From Candidatus Saccharimonadota bacterium (GTDB lineage Bacteria; Patescibacteriota; Saccharimonadia; Saccharimonadales; Saccharimonadaceae): a DNA stretch of 6,146 nt. Shown piece by piece: positions 1 through 5,429 of this stretch (position 1 is the first letter of the stretch; each line of letters begins with the position of its first letter). The stretch lies in assembly GCA_017511405.1 (NCBI GenBank), contig JAFWKB010000024.1, forward strand, positions 1 through 6,146. The letters run 5' to 3'. A program made the translations under genes and the position numbers. The notes beneath the pieces are model-generated. The model ran no database searches and had not been told where the DNA came from. It saw nothing but the letters and a program-made list of their open reading frames with translations.

Positions 1-453
1 CAACTTCATAAAATGATTTTTCACCACTGTAGCAATCTTCTGCCGCTTGCCATTTACCTCTATTATTTGCTGCGATTTTACCGCCTCTTCCATCGGCAAA
101 TACACCACCCCCGCCGCCGCAATCTGCTTTTTGATATTATGATAAACCACCTCGGAATCATATTGCGCGCCCACTCCCGCTAGGCCATCTCTTTCCGCCT
201 GCGGAATGCCCAATTTCTCAAAAGTATTGCGAATCTCCGTCGGCACTTCCGCCCAATCTTCCACCATTTTCTGCGTCGGCTCTACATAGGTGGCGATGTT
301 TGTCATATCTAGCCCGCTTAAATCTGGCCCGTAGCCTGGCATCGGCATTTGCTGATAAATTTCTAACGCCTTCAGCCTAAACTCCCGCATCCACGCCGGC
401 TCCTTCTTGCGCTCAGATAGAGCTAGGACAATTTCTTTCGTCAACCCTTTCAC
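1..453 (-). CDS. sufB: SufB, Fe-S cluster assembly scaffold subunit (N-terminal part, cut by window edge)
   Basis: SufB forms the SufBC(D) scaffold on which Fe-S clusters are built in the cytoplasm. Reading the minus strand from a GTG gives 151 residues with no stop up to the window edge. The N-terminus is diagnostic: a segment reading KEPAWMREFRLKALEIY, then MPMPGYGPDLSGLD, then VPTEIRNTFEKLGIP, then a GVGAQYDSEVVYH block, in the order found in SufB. The core beta-helix and the catalytic part lie off the left edge. The GTG is chosen because a GGAGAGGAG Shine-Dalgarno (SD) run sits about five bases upstream and because its GTGA overlaps the sufC stop by four bases, a typical translational coupling. 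An ATG two bases upstream of the GTG is out of frame. The sufC-sufB order fits a minimal SUF system; whether sufD or sufS follows cannot be seen. Confidence 0.94.
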   Translation of the reverse strand, partial: MKGLTKEIVLALSERKKEPAWMREFRLKALEIYQQMPMPGYGPDLSGLDMTNIATYVEPTQKMVEDWAEVPTEIRNTFEKLGIPQAERDGLAGVGAQYDSEVVYHNIKKQIAAAGVVYLPMEEAVKSQQIIEVNGKRQKIATVVKNHFMKL

Positions 454-1235
454 TCATTCTCCTCTCCATCCATTTGCAGAAGTTGCATTCCCTTAAATCC
501 CTCTTCTTCTATCTTTTTAATCAGTTCTCCATCACCCACTTTCGCCACTCTGCCATCTGCCAGCACATAAACCTTGTCAACTTTTAAGCTTTGCAAAATC
601 CGCGCATTGTGTGTCACGATCAAGAGCGCCAAGCCCGTCTCTTTTTGATAATCTCTTATTACTTTTGAGACGGTTTTTGCCGCGTCCACATCTAGCCCGG
701 AATCCGTCTCGTCTAAAATCGCGAGCTTGGGCGAAAGTGCCATCATCTGCAAAATCTCCAGTTTCTTCTTCTCTCCCCCAGACAACCCCACATTCACCTC
801 CCGCTGCAACATAAACGGGCTAAGTTCTAGGGCTTTTGTTGCTGACGCCCAGCGATGTTCGGGGTTTCGCGGAGTAGTCACTGGCTGTTCCGTAGCGACT
901 CGCAACAACTCCCTAAAACCTACCCCCGGTATTTCTACTGGTGCTTGCCACGCCATAAAAATCCCGCGTCGCGCTCGCTCATCTATCTCCTCCTCCGTAA
1001 TCTCAGCTCCATCAAACTCAATCTTTCCACTCGGCACAAAAAGTCCCGGCAACCCCATCACCGCGCTCGCCAAGCTAGACTTCCCCGCCCCGTTTGGCCC
1101 CAAAAGCACCACTGTCTCCCCAAGCAAAACTTCCACCGAGACTCCATGCAAAATCTCCTTTTCTTCTGTCGCCACATGCAAATCCTTCACTTTCAAAAGC
1201 GCTCCCCCAGCCAGACTCGAACCTCTCTTTTTCAT
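450..1235 (-). CDS. sufC: SufC, Fe-S cluster assembly ATPase
   Basis: ABC-type ATPase that powers conformational change of the SufB scaffold during Fe-S cluster assembly; soluble, not a transporter. In the 261-residue frame the Walker A is GPNGAGKS (46-53), the Q-loop Q is at 97 in MAWQAP, the signature is LSGGE (151-155), Walker B LAILDE (171-176), D-loop SGLD (179-182) and the switch His 209. The MAWQAPVEIPGV segment is typical of SufC. The start is uncertain. The ATG at 1235 adds about 13 residues before the usual beginning (KVKDLHV) and has no usable SD. A TTG at 1196 has GGGGGAG five bases upstream and gives 248 residues, the usual family length. The -10 box at 1242-1247 would start RNA at or next to the ATG, so both a leaderless ATG and an SD-led TTG are possible. 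It overlaps sufB by four bases and is transcribed divergently from the tRNA gene. Confidence 0.95.
   Translation of the reverse strand: MKKRGSSLAGGALLKVKDLHVATEEKEILHGVSVEVLLGETVVLLGPNGAGKSSLASAVMGLPGLFVPSGKIEFDGAEITEEEIDERARRGIFMAWQAPVEIPGVGFRELLRVATEQPVTTPRNPEHRWASATKALELSPFMLQREVNVGLSGGEKKKLEILQMMALSPKLAILDETDSGLDVDAAKTVSKVIRDYQKETGLALLIVTHNARILQSLKVDKVYVLADGRVAKVGDGELIKKIEEEGFKGMQLLQMDGEENE
1194..1223 (-). repeat. Imperfect inverted copy of the tRNA-Asn T-arm/acceptor/CCA region at the 5' end of sufC
   Basis: Read on the minus strand, these 30 bases match plus-strand 1385-1414 (T-loop, T-stem 3' side, acceptor 3' side, CCA, start of terminator) at 23 of 30 positions without gaps, counted by hand. 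The first eight bases GGTTCGAG, the block GGGAGC and the final TTTTG are identical. It is not a tRNA: the five bases before the T-loop-like TTCGAGT do not pair with the following CTGGC. It overlaps the first codons of sufC and the SD of the alternative TTG start. It may be a decayed att or tRNA fragment, or coincidence aided by T-loop conservation. Confidence 0.4.
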
Positions 1236-1241
1236 ACTTCT

Positions 1242-1250
1242 ATTTTACCA
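1242..1250 (-). promoter_or_regulatory. Extended -10 promoter of sufCB
   Basis: On the minus strand TGG-TAAAAT is an extended -10 element (TGn followed by a TANAAT hexamer). Exactly six bases separate the hexamer from the ATG at 1235, so the predicted start of transcription is the A of that ATG or close to it. The -35 region at 17-18 bp spacing is only T-rich and weak, which extended -10 promoters tolerate. Confidence 0.6.
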
Positions 1251-1294
1251 CTTCGCCCTTAACGATAAAAACTTAAGCGTCATCACCTTATCTC

Positions 1295-1323
1295 TTGCCA
1301 AAATTCTCCATCTGCGCTATAAT
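1295..1323 (+). promoter_or_regulatory. sigma70-type promoter of the tRNA-Asn gene
   Basis: A TTGCCA -35 box (1295-1300) is separated by exactly 17 bp from a perfect TATAAT -10 box (1318-1323). Transcription should start near 1330, a few bases before the mature tRNA 5' end at 1335. It is the strongest promoter match in the window, as expected for a tRNA gene. Confidence 0.85.
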
Positions 1324-1334
1324 CTCTTATGTAA

Positions 1335-1409
1335 TCCCGGGTAGCTCAATGGTGGAGCAAGAAGCTGTTAACTTCGAGGTTGCCGGTTCGAGCCCGGCCC
1401 CGGGAGCCA
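1335..1409 (+). tRNA. tRNA-Asn (anticodon GUU), attachment site of the element
   Basis: Full cloverleaf. The acceptor TCCCGGG (1335-1341) pairs with CCCGGGA (1399-1405), followed by G and an encoded CCA (1407-1409). The D stem is GCTC/GAGC (1344-1347 with 1355-1358). The anticodon stem is AGAAG/CTTCG with one A-G mismatch at its base, around the loop CTGTTAA with GTT at 1367-1369. The T stem is GCCGG/CCGGC (1382-1386 with 1394-1398) with loop TTCGAGC. GTT reads Asn codons AAC and AAT. The 3' half from 1368 onward is also, on the other strand, the end of the recombinase gene, which marks this gene as the integration target. After integration the tRNA stays intact, so the element must carry a matching 3' end. 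Confidence 0.97.
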
Positions 1410-2891
1410 TTTTGGACGAGAGTCCAATTTTTTTATGAAATCGAATGGTTCTAACAGGTTAAAACTGAGCCTTTTCTGCTCAATTTCGCAGTTCGAAAGT
1501 AGAAGGCGGAGAATTTGGTTTTTTGTGGCAGGTTTAGAACTTTTAAGTAGGATGTCTGCGTTGCAGGCTAGTTTGAACAGATTAGATATCGTTAATTCCG
1601 AGCCTTCATAGCTCTTTTCGAGCGCGACGAGTTCTTCATCGATTTCCAACATGCGCTTTTCGCCTTTTTCGACTAATTCGTCGTATTTTTCTGGAGTAAT
1701 ACGCCCGTCTAGTTTATCTTCATACATTAAGTCCTTGCGTCGCAGGAGCTTTTGATACTCAGCTCGTAATGTTTCTTTGCGACGCTCTTTTAGATCGCGA
1801 GCGTCATTAAAGTCTTTGTTCAACTCGTCGCAAATCTGTTCGGCTTCTGCTTGGTTTATCGATAAGCTTGTAATGACCGGCGATAGCTGTTCTAGCACCT
1901 CGATTTCGGTCGCGTTATTTGGACATTTGCCTTTAGCATTCGAACACCGCATATACACGCGCCCTTTCTTCGTATATGAGCTCATGCTACATCCGCAAAC
2001 GCCACATTTTAGTATTCCTTTGAAAGTGAACTCGTAATGCGCTTTTGTATGAAATTGCTTAATATAGTTACCTTCACTAATACTCTGGATCTTGTCGTAG
2101 ATATTCTTCGTGATATATGTTTCGTATTTATGCGGATAGTCTTTCTTGCGATACGTCATCATACCGTAATAAAACTTGTTCTTGAACATGCTCGCTATCG
2201 TTGAATGCCCGACCGGCTTCGGGTTCTTCATATTCGATGTTAAGCCTAGTTTTCGCATCTCCATTGTGATATCTTTTACTGACATTCCTGTAAGCCTTAG
2301 CTCAAAGGCCTTACGAATGAGCGGTTCGCGTTGTTTATCGATGATTATGTCGCTTTTGTCGTCTTCGGTTCTAACATTCAGATACCCTAATGGCGCTTTT
2401 TCTGGAAATTCGCCGTCGCGTAGCTTCTGGGCGATACGGCGGTTAACGTTATCGCGAATGGCTGACGAATAGTAGCCAGCAGTCGCCATGCCGATATCGA
2501 GCCGGAACCAGTCTGTTGCCGGTGACTCTTTATGGACGATTAATCCGTCTGACACGAAGTGTAATTCGATACTACCTTCGGCAACAGCTCGCTTTAACTT
2601 GCTCACTATTTCGCTTGAGCAGTCGCGAGTAAAGCGGTCTATCTTGTCGAATACAACCACGCACTCCTTTGGGTATTTGCGTATTTTGTCGACTATCTTC
2701 TCGAACTTCTCGCGGTCTTCTTTGAAAGCAGACTCGTCAAACTCGTGATATTCCGCGTTGAAGTTTAATCGCTTCTGATAATCAGTTAACTTATATTTTT
2801 GAGCCGGCAACGCTTCGCGTTGGCTCGGATCTGACACTCTGGCTATCATGAATGCTTTGATACCGTCGTATCGCTTGTCGTAATAGCTCAT
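1368..2891 (-). CDS. Large serine recombinase (integrase) with tRNA-encoded C-terminal tail
   Basis: Site-specific integrase/excisionase of the large serine recombinase family, cutting DNA through a 5' phosphoserine link. The ATG at 2891 is chosen because AAAGGAG lies five bases upstream; a further 13 codons to a TTG at 2930 have no ribosome site. In this 507-residue protein the resolvase domain is about 10-160, with the catalytic Ser20 in ARVS and an arginine-rich DRFTRD motif (85-90). The recombinase domain is about 165-285 (APLGY, then a GHSTIASMFKN helix, then YYGMMTYRKKDY). A zinc ribbon has C296, C299, C316 and C323, and a charged coiled coil covers about 365-435. Residues 495-507 (WLPGPGSNRQPRS) and the stop are the exact antisense of the tRNA-Asn 3' half. 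The message has no visible terminator and would run antisense through the tRNA toward sufC. It probably excises and integrates the element. Confidence 0.94.
   Translation of the reverse strand: MSYYDKRYDGIKAFMIARVSDPSQREALPAQKYKLTDYQKRLNFNAEYHEFDESAFKEDREKFEKIVDKIRKYPKECVVVFDKIDRFTRDCSSEIVSKLKRAVAEGSIELHFVSDGLIVHKESPATDWFRLDIGMATAGYYSSAIRDNVNRRIAQKLRDGEFPEKAPLGYLNVRTEDDKSDIIIDKQREPLIRKAFELRLTGMSVKDITMEMRKLGLTSNMKNPKPVGHSTIASMFKNKFYYGMMTYRKKDYPHKYETYITKNIYDKIQSISEGNYIKQFHTKAHYEFTFKGILKCGVCGCSMSSYTKKGRVYMRCSNAKGKCPNNATEIEVLEQLSPVITSLSINQAEAEQICDELNKDFNDARDLKERRKETLRAEYQKLLRRKDLMYEDKLDGRITPEKYDELVEKGEKRMLEIDEELVALEKSYEGSELTISNLFKLACNADILLKSSKPATKNQILRLLLSNCEIEQKRLSFNLLEPFDFIKKLDSRPKWLPGPGSNRQPRS
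1412..1434 (+). terminator. Intrinsic terminator of tRNA-Asn, inside the recombinase frame
   Basis: TTGGAC (1412-1417), a GAGA tetraloop of the GNRA type, GTCCAA (1422-1427), then seven T (1428-1434). It starts two bases after the encoded CCA, so it should end the tRNA transcript. It lies antisense to about codons 486-494 of the recombinase, meaning it was most likely brought in, or replaced, by the element. Confidence 0.88.
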
Positions 2892-2917
2892 TTTTACTCC
2901 TTTCTTTGGCATTACTA

Positions 2918-2932
2918 TTTTGTTAAACAAAA
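2918..2932. promoter_or_regulatory. 15-bp palindrome over the recombinase transcription start (candidate operator)
   Basis: TTTTGTT (2918-2924), one A, then AACAAAA (2926-2932): perfect 7-bp arms with a one-base centre. It begins one base downstream of the TATAAT box and covers about -5 to +10 of the predicted start. That is a classic position for a repressor of recombinase expression. The AT-rich composition makes chance occurrence easier, so this is a candidate only. Confidence 0.42.
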
Positions 2933-2933
2933 C

Positions 2934-2939
2934 ATTATA
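2934..2939 (-). promoter_or_regulatory. -10 box of the recombinase promoter
   Basis: A perfect TATAAT on the minus strand lies in the 56-base gap between the replication gene's stop and the recombinase start. No good -35 is seen: the best hexamers at 16-18 bp spacing match three of six. Transcription would start near 2927, leaving a leader of about 36 bases with the AAAGGAG ribosome site. It would let the recombinase be expressed apart from the replication cluster. Confidence 0.55.
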
Positions 2940-2947
2940 CCCTAAAC

Positions 2948-4057
2948 CTAATAAAAGTCTTGAGTATACTCCCTAATATCGATAGGTCGCATTTCTTTCA
3001 GCGTTTCCTCAATATAGAGCAAGTGTCTTAGGTTTTTCGGCGCTTCAGGTTTTAATAGCAACTTATTGCTTCGCGCCCACGAGCCATTTTTGAACCGGTT
3101 GTCGAATACTTCTTTCGCGAACCGAGCGTCAAAGTTCCGATCTTGCATCAAGTACTTCATTCCTAGCGTCGCTAGTACTCTTTGTGGCTTCGCTTCTTCG
3201 TTCTTTAATAGTCCGAGAAACATATTCTCGACCGTTTCGTCATCGAGTGGCGCCTTCGGTATTTGGTTAAATATCTCGTGCCACCAATTCAACAGAATTG
3301 CTTGCGATATTTTTGATGAGAATAAGTGTCTGAAACTCAAGTCACTTTTATCTTCGCCAATCTTTACAAGGTTGCGTTTTATTTCGTTGACGCCGTTTAG
3401 TCTAATTTCGAAGCGCAATACCGATAAGTTATGCCGTTTTGATAGCGCGTCCAGTAATTGTATCTGGATCTTGTTATCTTTTTCGACAGACCGTTTCTCG
3501 CTTATCTTTGAGCGTTTTAGATCTGAAATTTTGTCGTAGAACGCTATATCGCGACCACTCGTATGTAGGTGGCATATTTGTCCGCCATTCCTAAATTCGC
3601 CAGACGAAACGTCTATCGTCTTTTTAATGTTGGCTAGGTTTAATAGCCGAAGAACTTGTGATATGGTCGTGCCGTCGTTGAATACGATATTCTTTGAATA
3701 GTCGATTTTTACCACTCGCGCGTTCGCTATTACGGCACTAAATTGCCATTTGATGTCCATATCGAACAGCGCGTCTTTTAGAGCTTTTATGATCGCGTCA
3801 AAATCTTCGTCGTTGACTTCGCTGAAGTTATTGCCTTTAATAAGTTTCGGGATTGAAAATTCGATTAAGAATTGCTGGCTAAAACCACCACGAACTGGTC
3901 GTTTTACAAAGGTGATGCGCGGATAGTATCTACCCGACTCTTTCATTTCTTTAGTCGGATTTATTACGCCACGAAAGACGCCATTTTTTGACTTCGCTAT
4001 CTTGAATTCGTCTGGAATGCGCTTAATATCCAACGCTAGCCGAATAGTATCTATCAT
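2948..4057 (-). CDS. Rolling-circle replication initiator, phage/plasmid gene II/X family
   Basis: Likely nicks the double-stranded origin of the circular form and starts rolling-circle copying. The 369-residue product starts MIDTIRLAL, like gene II/X proteins. It carries the family core: FLIEFSIPKLIKGNN followed by an acidic stretch, then ARVVKIDYSKNIV, then HLHTSGRDIAFYDK, then LSVLRFEIRLN. The order matches filamentous-phage gpII (a strand rich in I/V-E-x-S-P-K, an RIDYS-like strand, a YDK/YLK segment and a VRFEAR/RFEIR strand). Which tyrosine is the nucleophile cannot be told by eye. The ATG at 4057 has AAAGG eight bases upstream; a GTG six bases before it is too close to that site. Its start lies inside the end of the SpoVG gene (35-base overlap), implying one message and coupled translation. 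The Rep_trans plasmid initiator family is a less likely alternative. Confidence 0.83.
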   Translation of the reverse strand: MIDTIRLALDIKRIPDEFKIAKSKNGVFRGVINPTKEMKESGRYYPRITFVKRPVRGGFSQQFLIEFSIPKLIKGNNFSEVNDEDFDAIIKALKDALFDMDIKWQFSAVIANARVVKIDYSKNIVFNDGTTISQVLRLLNLANIKKTIDVSSGEFRNGGQICHLHTSGRDIAFYDKISDLKRSKISEKRSVEKDNKIQIQLLDALSKRHNLSVLRFEIRLNGVNEIKRNLVKIGEDKSDLSFRHLFSSKISQAILLNWWHEIFNQIPKAPLDDETVENMFLGLLKNEEAKPQRVLATLGMKYLMQDRNFDARFAKEVFDNRFKNGSWARSNKLLLKPEAPKNLRHLLYIEETLKEMRPIDIREYTQDFY

Positions 4058-4325
4058 TTTCACAACCTTTGTTCTTTACGTCTTTAATCTTTTCAAAGAT
4101 AGCTTCTTCTATCGCTTTGCTCGTACTGCGATTGAGCGGATGAAATACCGTCATCTCGCTACCGCGAACGCACTTAGACGGATACAGCAATCTAAATCCG
4201 CCGTCTAACTTTTTATAAACGGCTATCGAACTTAGTAGAATGTCGTCGTCTAGCGTTAGGCTCGCAAAAGCAACTAGTCCGTTATTCTGCGATACCGGAA
4301 TAATGTTCACGTTCTTGATTTTCAT
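4023..4325 (-). CDS. SpoVG-family nucleic-acid-binding regulator
   Basis: A 100-residue protein matching SpoVG along its whole usual length of about 85-100 residues. It starts MKIKNVNIIPV, then has LVAFASLTLDDDILLSSIAVYKK, YPSKCVRGSEMTVFHPLN, and ends with an amphipathic helix (RSTSKAIEEAIFEKIKD). The V-A-x-A-S-x-T-L-D and P-S-K...H-P-L/I-N motifs are the family hallmarks. SpoVG proteins bind DNA or RNA and act as regulators in Firmicutes and Borrelia. Here the gene sits directly in front of the replication gene and overlaps it, so a role in replication or copy-number control of the element is a reasonable guess. The second ATG (4325) is chosen because AAAGG is seven bases upstream; the first ATG (4331) is only one base from that site. 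Confidence 0.88.
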   Translation of the reverse strand: MKIKNVNIIPVSQNNGLVAFASLTLDDDILLSSIAVYKKLDGGFRLLYPSKCVRGSEMTVFHPLNRSTSKAIEEAIFEKIKDVKNKGCENDRYYSASVGY

Positions 4326-4437
4326 GTTCATGCCTTTCTAATTCTTTTTGCGTTTCCCACAGAAGGCCAAAGAACTTCGCCAGAACTTTGACGTGTTCTG
4401 GCGTGAGTCTTGATTTTTCTTGTGGGTTATTTGTCAT
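4282..4437 (-). CDS. Small charged protein of 51 residues, unknown function
   Basis: ATG at 4437 to TAA at 4282-4284 on the minus strand. The product is mostly helical and charged (it opens MTNNPQEKSRLTPEHVKVLAKFF and ends in a Glu/His-rich stretch). I do not recognise the family. Its 3' end overlaps the SpoVG gene start by 44 bases in another frame, continuing the overlapping-gene pattern, and it fills a stretch that would otherwise be empty. No SD is visible. A GATAAT -10 box ends exactly six bases before the ATG, so a leaderless message is possible. The gene also contains a perfect 9-bp inverted repeat (4378-4403). That it is translated is not proven. Confidence 0.5.
   Translation of the reverse strand: MTNNPQEKSRLTPEHVKVLAKFFGLLWETQKELERHEHENQEREHYSGIAE
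4378..4403. repeat. Perfect 9-bp inverted repeat, candidate replication origin hairpin or RNA structure
   Basis: CGCCAGAAC (4378-4386), eight-base loop TTTGACGT, GTTCTGGCG (4395-4403). The arms are GC-rich compared with the surroundings. No T-run follows on either strand, so it is not a terminator. It lies inside the 51-residue gene, ahead of SpoVG and the replication gene, a place where rolling-circle elements often carry their nicking origin. One such repeat per window could arise by chance. Confidence 0.4.
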
Positions 4438-4443
4438 AACCCG

Positions 4444-4449
4444 ATTATC
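4444..4449 (-). promoter_or_regulatory. Possible -10 box for the small gene-SpoVG-Rep cluster
   Basis: GATAAT on the minus strand, with the spacer CGGGTT between it and the ATG at 4437, puts the predicted first transcribed base on the A of the ATG. No convincing -35 is present. It lies just downstream of the terminator hairpin of the 275-residue gene, where a new promoter would be needed. Confidence 0.35.
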
Positions 4450-4460
4450 TTTTGGAACGC

Positions 4461-4490
4461 AAAAATAGCCCTCGTTCTTGAAGGCTATTT
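4461..4490 (-). terminator. Intrinsic terminator after the 275-residue gene
   Basis: On the minus strand AAATAGCC (4490-4483), a 12-base loop and GGCTATTT (4470-4463) form an 8-bp stem that continues into a T5 run. It starts 12 bases after the TAA of the 275-residue gene, so it should end that message and separate it from the replication cluster. The stem is AT-rich and the loop long, so termination may be partial. Confidence 0.62.
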
Positions 4491-4502
4491 ACTTACTTTT
4501 AA

Positions 4503-5330
4503 TTATTTTGAAAGCTTTTGAAATTCGGCGTCGATAGTATCTTTGCTAAGCTTGTTTTGTTTTAGGTCTTCGTCCGTTACTTCTGGATGAATACGGAAGC
4601 TTCCTTTACTCGTGCGAAACATTAGTCGTTTAAGGCTTTCTGGCGCTCGTATAGCGCTAATAGCCGACGCGAGGTTGCCACTTGTTGTTACGGCTTCATC
4701 GGGCGCGTTAAAAGCGCTACTGAGGGCTTTATCTAGTTTACTATCAAGATTGCATTTGTAGACTTCTTTATCGTTGATACTTAAGCGACCAGACATCGCA
4801 TCGTAAGTTAGGCGATAAACTACTGCCTTATTCGGCTTCGTTTCTGGATCCGTCTTTTGCGGAAAATCGTCCGGCTGATAAATAGACTTTTCGTAGTCTT
4901 CTATAATCTTTGGTAATTCGTTTACTTTGCCGACTAGCTTATCATATTTGGCAAGAAAACCTTCCATGTCCGACGTGAATGTGTAGCTTTTATATATTTC
5001 AAGCATTCCTGCTTTATCGGCTTTTGGCTCGTTAAAGCGGATCTGGAAAGATACCTGTGGTATGCCTTCGAGAATTGCGAGAACGTCTGCGTTTAGTTTT
5101 TCGAAAGTTTCCGTCAATGTTCTATTCGCTTCGGCAAGCGCATCGCTATTACTGAACGACAGTGGATTATCGTTGACTTGGACTATATTGGCTTTGTAGT
5201 GACGACGAGGTGGCTGATAGCAAATATCTTCGCTGTTTACTAAACCTACAACAGTCGGTTCAAAATCGTCCACGAACTTTCGGGCGGTTTCATATATTTT
5301 TAGTAGCGGTTTGGAATAAGGGTTTCTCAC
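4503..5330 (-). CDS. 275-residue protein of unknown function, possible C-terminal winged helix
   Basis: I do not recognise a named family. Residues about 60-150 are mainly helical and charged, perhaps coiled coil, and a polar hinge follows (about 152-167, rich in P, D and K). The C-terminal part (about 170-250) reads like a winged helix: strands at VVYRLTYD and GRLSINDKE, then helices from KLDKALSSAF to LASAISAIRAP, then a hairpin ending FRTSKGSFRIHPE. It resembles the OmpR-type effector fold only in pattern, with no firm homology. There is no signal peptide or membrane segment. The start is a GTG at 5330 with a poor ribosome site; an extended -10 box lies 40-45 bases upstream. It is divergent from the 99-residue gene, and the shared control region carries repeated TAAGGT words, so it could be the regulator binding there. 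It ends in a terminator. Confidence 0.78.
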   Translation of the reverse strand: MRNPYSKPLLKIYETARKFVDDFEPTVVGLVNSEDICYQPPRRHYKANIVQVNDNPLSFSNSDALAEANRTLTETFEKLNADVLAILEGIPQVSFQIRFNEPKADKAGMLEIYKSYTFTSDMEGFLAKYDKLVGKVNELPKIIEDYEKSIYQPDDFPQKTDPETKPNKAVVYRLTYDAMSGRLSINDKEVYKCNLDSKLDKALSSAFNAPDEAVTTSGNLASAISAIRAPESLKRLMFRTSKGSFRIHPEVTDEDLKQNKLSKDTIDAEFQKLSK

Positions 5331-5369
5331 AGTTTTTAGCTCACAACCTTAAAACAATTCTTGCATTAT

Positions 5370-5378
5370 ATTATACCA
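5370..5378 (-). promoter_or_regulatory. Extended -10 promoter of the 275-residue gene
   Basis: TGG-TATAAT on the minus strand is a perfect extended -10. At 17 bp spacing the -35 hexamer is TCGGCA, four of six matches to TTGACA. Transcription should start near 5363, giving a 33-base leader. One arm of the 9-bp inverted repeat falls in the spacer, so a bound protein would block polymerase. Confidence 0.65.
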
Positions 5379-5421
5379 GATTTAAGGTGTTTTGCCGAGC
5401 GATAACACCTTAGCGAGAGCT

Positions 5422-5429
5422 TGTAAAAT
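5422..5429 (+). promoter_or_regulatory. -10 promoter element for the 99-residue gene
   Basis: TG followed directly by TAAAAT (5424-5429) on the plus strand, with predicted start near 5436. No good -35 is visible (GATAAC at 17 bp). The right arm of the inverted repeat would lie in its spacer, mirroring the minus-strand promoter. Confidence 0.45.

Noticed and set aside
1201..1232. A second tRNA gene on the minus strand near the sufC start
   Set aside because: Only the T-loop-to-acceptor part resembles a tRNA; the T stem does not pair and there is no D or anticodon arm.
727..1344. Long open frames on the plus strand opposite sufC (also 611-814, 855-1262, 1094-1276)
   Set aside because: They are antisense to a gene with all ABC ATPase motifs, have no ribosome sites or family signature, and follow from its codon composition.
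2892..2930. N-terminal extension of the recombinase to a TTG at 2930
   Set aside because: It would start inside the palindrome at the predicted transcription start with no ribosome site, while AAAGGAG is ideally placed for the ATG at 2891.
1777..3539. Plus-strand frames opposite the recombinase and the replication gene
   Set aside because: Antisense shadows of well-supported genes, low complexity and no recognisable domain.
4002..4208. Plus-strand frame of 68 codons opposite the SpoVG-like gene
   Set aside because: Overlaps two supported minus-strand genes and has no motif or ribosome site.
5392..5403. The 9-bp inverted repeat at 5383-5412 as a terminator
   Set aside because: No T-run follows on either strand and it lies between divergent promoters, so a regulatory role fits better.
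5210..5413. Plus-strand frame crossing the start of the 275-residue gene and the control region
   Set aside because: It runs through the divergent promoters and operator repeat; no ribosome site.
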